A stretch of 64,000 nucleotides of DNA from Clusia tigrina (GCA_920105625.2 OV050030.1:86017570-86081569); one strand, 5' to 3'; shown: positions 24,538-39,984, counted from the stretch's first letter. A program made the numbers and translations. The notes: a model not told the origin generated them from the sequence alone.

Positions 24538-24899
24538 TCTATATAAAAAGAAGTGTACATTTTGATTGTCACTCCATAACGCGAGAACGGCTAGACCGAT
24601 TGCCATACAATTTTTAGGGAAGGTGCAGGGAGGAGTGCTGGTTAGTTGATTTCCAAGGTGCATTCCAAAATCGGTCCAGCCATTCTCGAGTTATGATGAA
24701 GAAGTTTTACATTTGAAAAAAAAGTTTAAGTTTCGGTCCGACCTAACGAAAACGGGTACAGAAGTCTGAAGTCGGATTAGACCGACTTCGAAATACCCTT
24801 TACCTTTTCTTGTGCGTGCGAGTTCAACAATAGGGATGTTTTCTTCATAAATCATCATTAGGAGCAAATCGACGTTAATTTGCGGTACGGTACCTTGAA

Positions 24900-26274
24900 T
24901 TGATTATAGCGACCCCATTTCTTGTGTATGGCTTTGTAGGGTCCATATACGTTTTAATATAAAATTTCGTCAAAAAATATTGTGTAGGTCGAAATTGATA
25001 ATAATATGTCAATAGTGGGCGTGGCTGTAGAAGTAACTCGCCCATTTTTTGTGTCGTGTTTAATGTTAGTACCGGCAACCTTCCTGCGAAATCTCGTTGA
25101 AAAATCTTTAATAGGAACCTAGTAATAATTTTTGGTTAATTGTGGGCGTGGCAGTAGCAATAATCTGCCCATATTTGAAATGGATTATAGTACAGACCCA
25201 GTGTATACATATACCAATTTAATTTCATATATCATCACATCAAGCATAGATAGGGTAATTGTCTTTAAGTGGGGTCCCCAAAGTTCATTATATGGGAGTG
25301 AGGCGTATCCTTCCTCTGATCGACCCCGAATCTTATATATGGCTTTGTAGGGTCCATATATGTACTAATATAAAATTTCGTCCAAAAATATTTCATAGGT
25401 CGTAAGTTATAATAATATGTCAATAGTGGGCGTGGCCGTGGAAATAACACGCCCATTTTTTGTGTGGTATTTAATGTTAGTAACCGCAACATTCCTGTGA
25501 AATTTCGTTTATAAACCTTTAAAAGGAACACAGTAATGATTATTGGCAAATTGTGGGCGTGGCAGTAGAATTATGATCTCCATATTCTGGACACACACTA
25601 TTATGGACCCCATGTATATTTCTGCAATTTTTATTCCGCTGGCATCAATACGAACATAGGTAGGATAATTTTAATTTTAGACCCGAAAGTTCCTTATTTC
25701 AAAAGTGGACGTGTCTTTTCCCTGATCAATCCCATTTGTTGCATATAGTTTTATAATGTCCACAAGTTCCTTCAAGTAAAATTTCGTCCGTAAATCTCTA
25801 CCAGATCTTAAGTTATTAATATTTGTTAATAGTGGGCGTGGCAGTAAATATATACCGCCCAGTTTTTTTGTGTTTAGTAGGACCCACATCTCCATAACTG
25901 CCAAATTGCGTCACGATTCCATCAATCGGACCGAATTTATAGTCATTTTAAAAATGGTGAAAAAGCTTCCTTATATGGGAGGTAGGCGTGGTCCTTGTCC
26001 AAATCGGCCCATATAGCAATCTGGTTCTGTATCTTTGTCCAGGCTTCACTTTTGCAAAATTTCATTAGATAGCTCTAAAGGTGTAGAAAAAAAGTGGCCA
26101 CAGACGGACAGACGGACGGACAAAATAAAAATTGCTTAGAAAGTGATTCTGATCATATCTGTATATATATGTAAATACCTACCACGCCTCCTTCTTGAAG
26201 TTGCAACCCCTCTCAAAAGCACAAAATTAGTATACCCTATTTACCCTTTCAAAAGGTAAAGGGTATAAAAATCG
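24900..26274 (+). repeat. INE-1-like block in Helitron B
   Basis: This corresponds to 19113-20281 with one additional module at the left. GGGCGTGGC cores lie near 25018, 25144, 25429, 25555 and 25846. The CAGACGGAC run is shorter (two units against three). It ends with the TATACCC...GGGTATA palindrome-like closure at 26231-26274. Confidence 0.65.
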
Positions 26275-26770
26275 ATCCAACCTAATACACAAACTCATAC
26301 ATACACACATTAATTTGATTGACAGCATACAAATGTTAAACAGATGAACCTGTCAAAATACACATGTTTGCCAATCACTTTCTTTCACTCTTGGCTTCTG
26401 ATACAGCTGGTCATACATTCACTACTTTCCAATTGGAATTTTATTACAAGTGATTTTTTTTTAGTTTCATAAATATTGGTATGTATTAATAATTTAAAAA
26501 GTGATTTTAAATGTGTTCAGTGCAAAAAATGTGTTTGGATTCAAGAAAACAAAGTGAAAAATTTTTTTTTTCCATAATTTCATCATATTGCATCATCCAT
26601 TTAGCGTGTACTCAATATCGAAATCGTTCGTAATGTGTTCATTGTTGTTGTTTCTGTGTATTGTGCTTTTTTTATATCCCATTTCAATAATGGATGAAAT
26701 TATGGAAAAAATTGAACATCATTGAATTTTGAAAACCCTATTTCTTCATTCTTTTACAACAAATAAATAA

Positions 26771-29700
26771 ATGAATACTCGGAACCAACAGGAACACTCA
26801 CAACAAATTCAAGTACAAAAAAAAAATACGAATCGCACGTCATAGATCGGCAGATCCAAATCCATTAAATCCAGCATCGAGACGAACGACGTCGTGCTGT
26901 GCAAGAGATGGAATATGCTGCTTTCGCGTACAATAGCGAAAATGATTATAGTGAATATGATGTTGGTGGAATGACGGTGAGATGTCCACATTGTGATGCA
27001 GCCAAATTTCAAAGTGAAACACCTGGCATGTGTTGTGCTAATGGCAAAGTGAGACTGCCAGCATTTGAATCTCCCCCCGGTCCACTTCATTCATTCATTT
27101 TTGGAACGTCGCAAACATCTAAACATTTTTTGTCTCACACCAAAATTGTAAGAGACAATTTCATGCCGACGTTTAAGGTTATTACTTCATGCGGAATATT
27201 ATATGAAAAATGCGATCTGAGAAGCAATTTTTTTGATGTGTTCAAGAATTCTGACCCAGCATCTAATTACATTTCACAAATATTACAGATTCAAGGTCAG
27301 ATTTATCAAAGAGCTGGTTCGTTATTGCCATATCCTGATGCTGATCATCTATTTTTGCAAATCTATTTTATCGTAGAAGCAAATCGTGAATTGGATCGGC
27401 GTTGTACAATTGCTGCGCGTGCAATGCGACAAAATGTTTCTGAACTTCAAACATTCTTAGATCAGCACAATGAATTAATTCGATTGTTTAAAACCGCTGT
27501 CGATCGTATGCCATCTGATGATCACAGAATCGTTATCAGGGCTGACAAAATGCCCTTTGGAGAACATGCGAGATGATTTAATGCACCAACAATTGATGAA
27601 GTGGCCATTGTAATTGTTGGAGACCAGTTTCAATCTTGTGATATTGTGCTTCATCAAAGAAATGAAGAATTACGGCGTTTTTCAGAGCATCACCGGTGCT
27701 ATGATGCATTACAATATCCATTATTGCACTGGAAAGGTGACGACGGTTATCATATCAATATACGAATAATAGATCCACGAACCGGTAAAATATTCAATTC
27801 AAACAAGAAGACATGATTTTAATTTTTTGATAATGTATTCATCATAGGTCGTGCCATAGGAAAAAAAGTTGGTGGGATGAATTATTATTCGTATAGATTC
27901 ATGCTTCGCCCACAAGAAGACAAGTTTATTATGCGATGTGGCAAACTTTTCCACCAAAACGCTGTTGACATGTATGCGAAAATTGAAGCAGAACGCCTTA
28001 ATTACCTTCGATTCAATCAAGCCAAATTGCGATCGGAAGAATACATAAACTTGCGAGATGCAATAGTGAATGATGCCAATGTTAATGATATCAGACGTTT
28101 AACAATATTACCATCGACATATGTTGGCAGTCCGCGCCTCATGCACGAATACACGCAAGATGCAATGTCATACGTTCGCAAATATAGTCGTCCCGACCTA
28201 TTCATAACATTCACATGCAATCCACAGTGGGCTGACATAAAAAACAATTTATTTGATGGTCAGAATCCAACAGATCGACACGATATAACAGCACGTGTGT
28301 TTCGACAGAAAGTAAAAGCACTGATGGATTTGATTATCAAATTTCGAATTTTTGGAGAGGTGCGTTGCTGGATGTATTCCATTGAATGGCAAAAGAGAGG
28401 GCTGCCGCACGGGCATATCTTGATATGGCTGCTTCGTAAAATAACACCCGATCAAATTGATAACATTATATCAGCTGAAATTCCAGATGAAATCAGCGAT
28501 CCAGAATTATTTGAAGTTGTCACGAAAAATATGATCCATGGCCCTCTCGGTCAAATAAACATAAATTTGCCATGCATGATCGATGGAAAATGTTCAAAGC
28601 GGTATCCAATAGCATTAACTTCGGATACAATTACAGGTGACAACGGATACCCGTGGTACCGACGTCGGTCACCGGAGGATAATGGCCATACAACAACAAT
28701 TAAAATACGCAATCAGAACATTGAAGTTGATAATCGTTGGATTGTACCTTATTCTTCACTATTGTCAAAAGTATTTTAAACATAAATGTTGAGTGCTGTA
28801 ATTCTGTCAAGTCGATTAAATCCATTTGCAAATATGTGAATAAAGGCAGTGATATGGCTGTTTTTGGAGTAGCTGGTGACAATAGCAATGATGAAATCGC
28901 TCAATATTAAATGGGGTGCTACATTAGCACTAATGAAGCTCTTTGGAGAATTTATTAATTTCCAATTCATGAGCGATATCCTGCTGTTGTACATTTGGCT
29001 GTTCATCTTGAAAATGGCCAGCATCTGTATTTTACCGATGCAAATGTACCATAAATACACCAGCAACAACATTAACTGCATTCTTTCAATTGTGTGAAAG
29101 CGATGAATTTGCCAGAACGCAGATGTAACGCATTATTTCACTTGGACTGCAAAGAAATGGCAACGACGTAAACAAGGAACACCTGTTAATGGCCATCCGG
29201 GTGTTTTTTTTTTTGCAGATACCATGGGAAGATTATACACAGTTCATCCAAACAATGCAGAATGATATTATATTGTTAGCAAATGTTGTTGGACCACATT
29301 CATTTCAACATTTGCGAAGAGTAAATGGTCATTTATGTGGGACGTATCGTGAAGCATGTGAGCAATTAGGTTTGCTTGAAAATGATGCGCATTGGGATTT
29401 AACGCTTCACGATGCGTCGATTGCTTCTTCTCCATATCAAATACGTATATTATATGCCATAATCATATCAACATGTTTTCCATAAAATCCACTTGAATTG
29501 TGGAATAAATACAAAGATTTTATGGCAGAAGTCTATTTGATTCGAATGCGTCATCACACAAGAAACGCTGATTTGCTGATTTCATTAGAAATGTATAATG
29601 AGGCATTAATAGCGATTGAAGATATGTGCCTTACGATTGCAAATAAAGCATTAGGGCAATTAGGTTTGTCACCACCAATCGTCCAATGCATGATTTATTT

Positions 29701-30902
29701 GATCGAAAATTGCAACGTGAACAATTAATTGCCAACATTTGTGAATTTGAATGTTCCAGAATTAAATGACCATCAAAAACATGTCTATGATACCATCATA
29801 CAAGCTGTACAAAATGAAGTCGGTGGATTATATTTTTTGGATGCGCCTGGTGGTACGGGAAAAACATTTGTGATATCACTGATTTTGGCCGCCATTCGAT
29901 CGCAACGAAAAATTGCATTGGCACTTGCTTCGTCGGGAATCGCTGCTACTCTATTGGATGGTGGACGAACAGCGCAATCTGCATTAAAATTGCCGATGAA
30001 TGTGCAGGTGTGCTTATATTTATTTATTGATCACTTTAAAATTTAATCGATATTAATTAAAATGTTATTATTCTCAAATTAACAGGTGATTGAACATCTC
30101 ACGTGCAATATTTCAAGAAATTCTACGATGGCAAAAGTTTTGCAACAAGCAGCAATTATTCTATTGGATGAATGTACAATGACGCATAAAGAATTGCTGG
30201 AAGCATTACACCGTACAATGCAAGATCTACGTCAGAATCAAGAAATTTTTGATGGTGCATTGATATTATTGTCAGGCGATTTTCGTCAAATATTGCCTGT
30301 GGTTCCAGGATCAACACCGGCGGATGAGATCAGCGCATGTTTATGTCTTCTCTTCTGTGACGACATGTGCAAAAATTGTGCCATTCTCCAATCAACAGAA
30401 GAGTTGATTGAAAGTGTGTTTCCAAATATTGTTCAAAATTACAGGCATCACAATTGGTTGAGAGAACGCGCAATACTGGCACCAAAAAATGTACACGTCA
30501 ATGCAATCAATTATCAGATTCAAGAAAAATTGCCAGGTGTAGTGACATCATATAAATCTGTTGATAGCGCAATGAATGCAGATGTGCAATTGAATTTTTG
30601 AATTCATTGGAACCACCAGGTATGCCACCTCATTGGTTAAATTTAAAAGTTGGCTCATCAATTATTTTACTGCGGAATTTAAATGCACCAAAACTATGCA
30701 ATGGCACAAGATTGGCAGTAAAAAATGTATGCCGAATTTAATTGAAGCCACAATATTGACCGGAACAGCGAAATGTGAAATTGTGCTCATACCACGTATT
30801 CCACTGATTCCAACAAACATGCCATTTGAATTTAAGCGTTTGAAATTCCCAGTGCGTCTATCATTTGCCGTGTCCATCAAACGCTTCAAATATGCGGATT
30901 AA
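26771..30902 (+). pseudogene. Helitron B RepHel, broken
   Basis: The layout matches Helitron A: start MNTRNQQEHSQQ, zinc-finger block, intron at 27178-27288 (open in frame), Rep motifs FTCNPQW and LPHGHILIW, Pif1 Walker A PGGTGKTF, an intron at 30008-30085, and Walker B LLDECTM intact. GDFRQILPVVP follows. A deletion joins the region after DEISACL directly to TEELIESVFPN, and the C-terminal frames 30633-30902 are scrambled. The TGA near 27574, the stop at 29483 and the disturbed Y2 region (about 28780-28960) are shared with Helitron A, so these lesions predate the duplication. Confidence 0.85.
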
Positions 30903-31151
30903 ATTTGGAAGAGCCGTGCTTTTCACATGGACACCTATACGTGGCCTGCTCAAGAGTTGGAACTCCAAATTATTTGTTTGTGCTCGCTTCAAAAGGGCAA
31001 ACGAAAAATATTGTGTATCCAAATGTTTTGGATTGACATTAATAATTTGGAAATACAATGCATTCATTTCATAAAAAAATCTAGAATATTTCTTTTCTTT
31101 TTTTGGTTGGTTGCAAGGAAGTGCATCGGGGTTTGCTAGTATATATATATA

Positions 31152-31915
31152 CGAGGTGAGATCAAAAAAGAACCGTTATTGTGTGATCAAAAAATAAATT
31201 ATTTATTTATTCATCAACAACAAGGAAAAAGTCAGCGGGGGCCAAGTCCGGTGAATACGGTGGTTGAAGCATGATAACGGTTTTGTTTTTGGCCAAAAAC
31301 AGCTCCTGAGCGATGTCCATGCGACGTTGTTTTTGCTCAAAATTTAGCAATTTTGGAACAATCTTCGCTGCCGCACTTTTCATGCCTAAAACATCCGTAA
31401 AAATTGCTGGGATGAGCCGAACGATATGCCAACATCATCAGAAACCTCTCTGATAGTGATTATCCAAAATCATTTTCTTCACTGCGTGAATGTTTTCATC
31501 GGTTGTTGACGTGCTCGGGCGACCAGGACGAGCACCGTCTTTGACATTTTCTCGGCCTTGCTTAAACCGGTTATACCACAATTGAACTTCTGTTCTGCTC
31601 ATAGTAGACTCGCCAAAAGCCACAGTCAACATTTCTAATGTCCTTTATTTATTTTAATATTTATTTAATTTAATTTTTTACACAAAACTGAATACAGTTT
31701 CTTTGATCCATTTTTTCGAATAGTACAAATCGAAGAGCACACCAAAACACGACTAACCTTTTTATCTGTCAAAAACAAACTCACAAACCAAAATGGTTGG
31801 TATTGCCAAGATATATAACAGACATGTGTACCAACATAAAAAAAAAAAATGCCAACATCGAACATACGTAACTCACGAAAAGATGAAAATAACGGTTATC
31901 TTTTGATCACACCTC

Positions 31916-31916
<1 letters not shown>
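31152..31916 (-). mobile_element. mariner, internally deleted (765 bp)
   Basis: Inverted ends CGAGGTGAGATCAAAA and CGAGGTGTGATCAAAA (complement) are flanked by TA, the mariner target. On the minus strand the transposase N-terminal part is seen (MLTVAFGESTMSRTEVQ, WYNRFKQGR, GRPSTST). Two deletions follow. One joins DIAQEL directly to the [12 protein letters not shown] part and removes the first two catalytic Asp regions. The other removes most of the C-terminus, leaving only the VVDE end. The first junction is the same as in the 51.0-kb copy. Confidence 0.85.
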
Positions 31917-33600
<1,684 letters not shown>

Positions 33601-33673
33601 CAAGAAAAACGAAATGTATTCGAATCTAAAAATATTTATTTCAAAGTGGTTTGATTTCACAATTTGCTACCCA

Positions 33674-33850
33674 GTGTAACGTTAACATGGGTACACCACA
33701 TATATAAGAGGTATGTTCAGTGCGAGTATTAGACTGACTTTATTAAATTATACTAAATGTACAATGGTATAAAGAGGAAATGCACATACAATATATGCGT
33801 GGTGGCAACTCTGTACTCATGACCTACCAATTTTTAAAAAGAAAATACAA
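33674..33850 (-). repeat. LTR copy (3' for the minus-strand gypsy)
   Basis: Shared with 39091 onward: TGTAACGTTAA, a TATATAAG/TAATAAGAG box, TCAGTGCGAGTATTAGACT, and a following ATTATA. The similarity fades beyond ~120 bp, so the right border is approximate. Confidence 0.6.
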
Positions 33851-34140
33851 TTAGTTAAAAAAAAATGTAATTAATTAAAATTTACATTTATACATCGCGG
33901 CATTTAGTTTCCGTGTGCCTATTCAATTGCTGAAATATTTGCTCGCCAATTGTTTTGAATTCTAGCGTTGGTGAGATTGGTGTCCATATTTGATTTTGTG
34001 GTGTGAATGTGAAATTTTCTTTTCTCTGGTGTTTCCACTATGATTATCCGCATATATTGCAGCGAGGAAATTCTATGTTGGAATATCTATTTTGTTTCGA
34101 CTTCTTGGAATACTTTTCTTGTATATATTGCGGTCCGCCA

Positions 34141-34405
34141 TCAGATACGAGAATGTTTGAGTATACAGAGATGCAAATATAATTTTACCTCTGCCGACAT
34201 TGCTGATTTTAGTTTTTTGAAATCATTACAGCCAGAATAATGATCGGCCGTCAGGAGAAAATAATTTCCATTGAATTTGAAAATATCAGTTGACACCAAT
34301 TGAAAGGGATATTCAGGTATGTTCCGAAATATTAGAGGCAATTTTTGTTTTGCCCGTTGTGTTTTCTTGGCACCCGACACACATCTAGACATAGTTTTTG
34401 TGTCA
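34141..34405 (-). pseudogene. pol: Gypsy integrase fragment
   Basis: On the minus strand KLPLIFRNIPEYPFQLVSTD is followed by IFKFNGNYFLLTADHYSG, the start of a Ty3/gypsy integrase core with its first catalytic Asp. The reading frame runs in from the LINE C-terminus on its right without a stop, so one 117-codon frame (34141-34494) is a chance LINE-gypsy fusion. The second Asp and Glu are not recognisable. Confidence 0.7.
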
Positions 34406-37150
34406 ACAGTCAACAGTCTCAACTGTTGTTCCACGGTTTGCCTTTCTACATGGTTTTCACAGCTCCAACAACTGGTATTGAACATTATTCCCATTTTTGC
34501 CGCATTGTCCCCAATGAGCCAGTGGCCTGTGATGAGTGTTTTTTTTTGTAGTCCGGCCAGAGTGCTCTGCTAATCTTGCAGATTTCCAACCTCCGGTGAT
34601 CCCCGCCGAGTCAAATGCTTCGATAGCAGCCAGACTATCTGATATTATTGTTATTTTTCATTTATATTTTGTGTCTTCCTCTGCCAACCTAAAGACCTCC
34701 CTTAATGCAAACATTTTCACCTGGAATACATTTGATATGTTCGGGAGTCGTTCTGATTTGCTAATCTTTAGGTCTTCTGAGGAGACACCTGTTTCTACCT
34801 CACAATCCATCTGTAAACCAGCAGTGTATATTGTGGTATTTGTGTTATCCGTGATTCCACCTCTTTCCATTTCCGGCGTGAGGGTGTGCAAAAACTATAG
34901 TACGTAGTTTGTAGTCTGTTTCTGCCACGTATACTGCTTTAGTTCGTAATAGCATACTTCCGTGAACCTTCTGTCTATTTTTCCAGCAGTCTAATTCTCA
35001 TAGCTTAAGAACGTTTAGCATTGTGGTATTCCTGATGAATAACTCATATACGGCTTGCGTATGGCAAGATTTAATTTCTCCTGTTGTTACAGCACATGCT
35101 GTTCTTTGAGTTCTACATAGTTTGGTGATGTTGTATTCCCACTTCCTACCAGTCATGTTTTTGCATGAATAAAGGGCAAACTCTGCTTTGTGTATCTTTT
35201 ACTTCGTGTTTAATTGCCAGTTTAGTTTCGAGTCCAGGTACCTGGCAATAGAGGATAGAGACAATGTAGTTTTATTTAAATGAGGTAGCTTAAAAGTCGG
35301 AATTTTGGTTCGTGTGGTAAATAGCATCAGTTCAGTTTTGTTGGGATTGCATATGCAATTAATCTATTCAGCAACCTCTGGAGAATTCTGCTAATCACTT
35401 CTGGATGCCATTCATGGCACATATCCATAATAGGGGGGATAGTACCCTCCCTGTGGGGTACGTCTTTCCACAAATTTATTTATATGACTACTACCAAGTT
35501 CCGCACTTACCACCCTTGTTTTGAGCATTGCATTAATCCACCCACGAACAATACCCTCCACTCCAAGTTTTTCAGGGTTTTTGTGCCGCTTCTATTTGGG
35601 TGTTGTTAAAAGCACCTTCTATGTTCAGAAAGACTGCTAGTGTATATAATTTGTATTCGATGGACCTATCCACCTTACCCACGACCTCATGAAGGGTTGT
35701 CTTTCTCGATTTCCCTTTCAGGTAAGCCTGTTGGGCATAGGAAAGTGAATGCTCTACTTCCATCCTTATATGGAAGTCAAGTAGTATTTCGAGGATCCTG
35801 AGAACCAACGAATTCATGCTTATTAACCGAAAAATACGACCTTTGCTCGTGTCCAGCTGGCAGGGACGCAGTTGAATGCAAGGCAGGCCTTAAAAGTGAC
35901 CTCCAGCCAAGGTATTACCCATTCATATGTGAACTTCAATATCACTGGAATGATCCCAACCGGCCCAGATGATTTGTAGACGGCGAAACTTTGAAGGCCC
36001 ATGCCAACTTCTCCTTTGTGGTTATATCGGTATCGGCCCCTGATCCCAACCTTTCGGTGTGCTCAGGGTTAAACTCGTCATCCGTGCATCCCTGAAAGTG
36101 CGCGTCTAGGAGCAGTTGAAGTGTCTCTCTCGAACACGTTGCCCAAGAGCCGTCCGATTTTTTAATAAAGGACGAATTCGTGTGATCTCTGCACAAAATC
36201 TTACCTAGTCTTACCTAGCCGACTCCTTGGTAGTTTCGATAGAGGAGCAGAAGTCTTTATTTTTAGAATTTCTGATTGCTTTTTTATTTTTCTTTAAACT
36301 ATCCTTATAGCCCTGCCAGTTACTCGAAGAATAGGTAGAGTTAAACGTAACCATGGTGGGAAGGATATTTTGAATATTTAATAAGACAAGTGGTATTGAA
36401 CGCTGGTCCTATCGCGCCCCCTAACCGCCCGATATTTGTTACCACCTCACCCGCCGTACAATTTCTGTGCTAGGGGCCATACGCATCCTCTTGCGGACTA
36501 TATTGGCAAATCGCTTCCAGTTGGTCCATTTTGGATTTGCATTATTGGTCTCTGGCCGAATATTTATTTCAAATAATATCTATGAGTGATCAGAAAAATA
36601 TCTTTCTTTGGATATTCGCCATTTTTCCACCCTTATTAGGTTATTTTCAGAAAGTAGTGTAATATCCAACACTTTCACACCCCCCACAATCCCATATTTT
36701 CTAGGGAAGGAAAAGTGAGGGCATAACCCCTATTACACACAATCAGGTTAGGATTAATGAAGATATCATAGAAATACTCACCCCGTTCATTGTTCTCGAC
36801 GAATCTCAGCCTCGCCCCATCACCCGCTTCTAGCTCAACCACCGTGGTGTTTTTTCGCGACTATACATGCCATAGGCCTTATGCTTGCTCTTGGCCTATT
36901 CCGGTTTCATTGGCTGCGATGAGCTTGATCCTCAAGCTCACATCTGCTTCCACAATTTTGGAGATATAGCCTTCCAGAAATTCCTTGGAGAACTGGTCAT
37001 CGCATTTGATCACCCTATACCCACTAACAATTTCGGATGAATTGAAATCAAGAAGAGGCACCTTCGGCTGTGTTGTCAAGTAGTCCATAACGTGGTCCAT
37101 TACCATTTGTTACAACCTGGCCTCAATCTCTCCCAATCTCTTCAGGGCTT
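34405..37150 (-). pseudogene. LINE (ORF1 part, EN-RT linker, RT, RNase H), minus strand
   Basis: Read on the minus strand from right to left: an ORF1-like piece at 37106-36879 (YRVIKCDD and KIVEADVSLRIKLIAANE, resembling the DUF4780 domain found in insect LINE ORF1s), an EN-RT linker near 36330-36200, RT pieces at 36196-35942 and 35817-35572 (AYLKGKSRKTTLHEV, FLNIEGAFNN), an RNase H piece at 34891-34658 (IYTAGLQMDCEVETGVSSED), and the C-terminal Cys domain near 34500 (LITGHWLIGD, CWSCENH). It belongs to the same family as the plus-strand LINE at 39985. It sits inside the minus-strand gypsy element. Confidence 0.72.
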
Positions 37151-38700
37151 CTTTCCGTGGTTAGTGTCAGCGTCCACTATTGCTACTTGCTTATATGCGG
37201 ATGTTATTGTTGAGGCGTAACCCTGTGGTTTGGCTTCTTGCATAAGAGATACTCCCATATATTTGCTAATTACATCCACTGAACGTTCTACTGGTGTATT
37301 TACGTCTTAATACGCCAAAATGGGAGTGTTGGTCACCGCTGTTTTAATATCTTCGAAAATGCTATAATGTTCGGGCTCCAACCTTCGCACATTTTCTTTC
37401 CATGGTTCTGTCGATTTGGATAGATTGTTGACGAGTTTTCCAAGATAATTTCACATGCCTAGTAGCCGGTGCAGTTCTTGGACACAAGTAGGCTTTGCTA
37501 GCCGACTTCACCATATCTTTATGTGGGCTAAAAATTTTAAGGACTTCACCTGATTTAATTTAATGCGTCCTTTAATCGTTTGACTACTTTTTTAGTCGCC
37601 TCATTTAGTTCGCTTAAAGTTGATGCATGAATAAAAATGTCATCCGTAGCCACTTCACATCTTTCTATGCTTTCTAGCGTGCGATGCATGAATTCGTAGA
37701 ATTCTTCCAACCCTGATAAAACAATGGAGTTTTGTAATCGAATTTGCTGCTGTTTATTTTAAGCGTTACATCCTCGACCATTTTTGAAGGATAAATTCGC
37801 CGTTTGATATTTTTATTCAATTCAGTTGGGTCCATACGTACATAGATTTTTGCTTTATTAACTACAAATATTATATCTACAGTCGGCTTGATTTGTATTT
37901 CTTGCTTTATTTTTTCTCTAGGGCATCTGGGACTCTTCTTGCTGGTATAATTTTAAATTTCGGGTTGCCCACAAAGTCTTTGTCTTACTCAAAGTACTTG
38001 GAGCAACTTAACTAGTTCACTAGTTTCGCAAAACCCAGCTCCTCGCAGTCATCACCATCTAGAAAGACTTAGAAGCTCCCCTCGATTTCTTTGAAGCACT
38101 CCAACTTTTGAACATTATTTCGACACTTAATTTTAGTTTCACCTAAAACGTTTAGAAAGCCTCCATCGAACACGTTTATGCCTTTAAATTTGCTTGATTT
38201 AATTGCGATGGAAGGTCTTTTCACCATTTTGAAAGGTAATGCATTGCAAAATGCCTGTATCTAACCTCACTTCTTTTTCACCTGCACTTTTCCTGTCTAT
38301 TGCTCTTCACTGACGATGGGTCCGATGAGGCTGATACTGCCAGCAAATCTGAAATCTGAGCTACTCACTCTTCTCATCACTTTGTATCACATTAATAAAT
38401 TTTTCATTTCTTTATTCTATTTCGGACCTTCTTTTTCGTGCATTTTTGATCTATATGCAATTTTAAAATGCAATTATTTACCGCACCTTTTGCACTCTTT
38501 TTTGTACGCTGGCCAATTTTTGGGTCCGTGAATTGTTTGACAACGATCACGATTAAAATGCTTATTAATTTTATTAACTTTTACCGAAAAACGCTGACCA
38601 TTTATTTCGCCAATTTATTTTGTTGCTATTCCACCGTTGCGGCATATTTTGATATCCTTCTCAAGTGACTTCTTGTCGGAATTAATGCCAAGACTGTCAA
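37150..38700 (-). pseudogene. gag-pol: Gypsy gag knuckle, protease/RT and RNase H, minus strand
   Basis: On the minus strand, a zinc-knuckle region at about 38640-38460 reads RCQTIHGPKNWPAYKKECKR with further Cys/Gly residues. RT follows: IPARRVPDAL near 37930, VRMDPTELNKNIKRRIYP near 37840, EEFYEFMHRTLE near 37700, and VATDDIFIHAS near 37640 in place of the usual YxDD box. RNase H (ILAY, SVDVISKYMGVSLMQ) lies near 37310-37240. Stops and shifts are frequent. The variant DD motif is seen in some gypsy lineages or may be decay. Confidence 0.65.
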
Positions 38701-39090
38701 AAATTCATTTTCATTGTTGAAGTAACATGTTCGTACTTTTTCACGCATTGTTTGCAAAACATCTTCGAAAGCTTCATTTTTGTGAAGTTTAATGTTATGA
38801 AAATTAACTTTAATGTGGTCATGACTCGGTCCACTCGCGTCTCATGTCCACATCGTGGTGGTTTTAACATTTGGTTCATTGTCCGCAGACCGTATACGCT
38901 TCCCTTATATTTGTAATTTCTCGATTCTTCTCTTTTTTTATCTCCAATTATATTTATTAATATATACACTAATACATTTCTAATATAATAGTTTTTATAT
39001 ACTACAACCTGATTCTGTCGTTTTATTACTATTTTGGAATTTTCCAAACCTGTTGAAGGTGAAGAAAAAAAACAACGGGTTTCAGCACTT

Positions 39091-39350
39091 TGTAACGTTA
39101 ATGTGTAACGGGTATTTATATAGTAATAAGAGATGTGTTCTCTGTCAGTGCGAGTATTAGACTTACATTTGAATTATATTGGAAACTTTGTTCTCGCGAC
39201 ACTTACCAGAAAAAATGTGTCATATACAAACAATTTTATGGCATAGTGCAAGAACAGTAGTTTGTTGGGAAGTAAACGACTCTCAGGGTATCATGAGACT
39301 GCTCTGCTTTGGCCTCGTTGTAATTTCTACGCTAATGTAATAACCTCTTA
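39091..39350 (-). repeat. LTR copy (5' for the minus-strand gypsy)
   Basis: Related to 33674-33850; the outer border is uncertain. Immediately to its left (39055-39090) lies a purine run and GGGTTTCAGCACTT, where the primer-binding site would be for a minus-strand element. No clear tRNA complement is recognised. Confidence 0.5.
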
Positions 39351-39984
39351 TACAGACAACAATAATAATTGCAATTATTTTCACATTTTTGTGATTATTT
39401 TATATTAAAATAGCTTAGACACACCAAATATGTCGAAATTTTATGGAAATACAAACCGATCATATGCTAATGAATTCGGAAGGAGGTTGAAATAACTAAG
39501 TTTGCAATCCTCAAAACGTGCCCTGTATAATTGAGCTTGTGGAGTTAAAATATGATAAACTCTAGCAATTAATCCAAACTATTGAACTGATAATTTTCGG
39601 AAATAAATATAAAAATGTTAAAATATCAGATAACTTTGATAACTCCTCGGTCACATTTGCTTATTAAATGTGCATCTCTTATCTCTTAGAAAAATTTTTT
39701 GTCCCACTCGTACACCGTACAAGAGATTCTTATTACGTATTATACTAAAATCGGAGCCTACAGTTAAAATAAATGCCAGTAGAAAACGAATTGCACATAT
39801 GTTGGGATAGTGAGAGAAATTATTTTATGCTCAAATTGAAAATGAATCCTCTTAGCCCCGGAGCCGAATCGCGCTTTCGTGATCGAATGTACTATTGTAT
39901 AGAATGAAATAACGTGACGAGTTGACTCACTGAATTTCAAATAAATGTAATAGATTTTGTAAAAAAAAACTGTTTATTTGATAT
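39351..39984. other. AT-rich spacer, no gene seen
   Basis: This is ordinary AT-rich sequence between the gypsy LTR and the LINE endonuclease remnant. I see no open frame with family resemblance. Confidence 0.5.

Larger units (their letters stand above)
24538..31139 (+). mobile_element. Helitron B, both ends present
   Basis: The 5' end is TCTATATAAAAAGAAG at 24538 and the 3' end GTTTGCTAG at 31139, followed by T of a (TA)n tract. The target was therefore inside a TA array. The element is 6.6 kb: a ~400-bp 5' region, the INE-1-like block, and a RepHel pseudogene. It is the closest relative of Helitron A and of the inverted fragment at 4874-5285. Confidence 0.85.
33674..39350 (-). mobile_element. 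Ty3/gypsy element, minus strand, interrupted by a LINE
   Basis: Direct repeats at about 33674 and 39091 both start TGTAACGTTAA and share GTGCGAGTATTAGACT, and are taken as LTRs. Between them, on the minus strand, come gag zinc knuckles (about 38640-38460), protease/RT (38000-37300), RNase H (37310-37150) and integrase (34405-34140). A LINE splits RNase H from integrase. All parts are degenerate. Confidence 0.7.
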
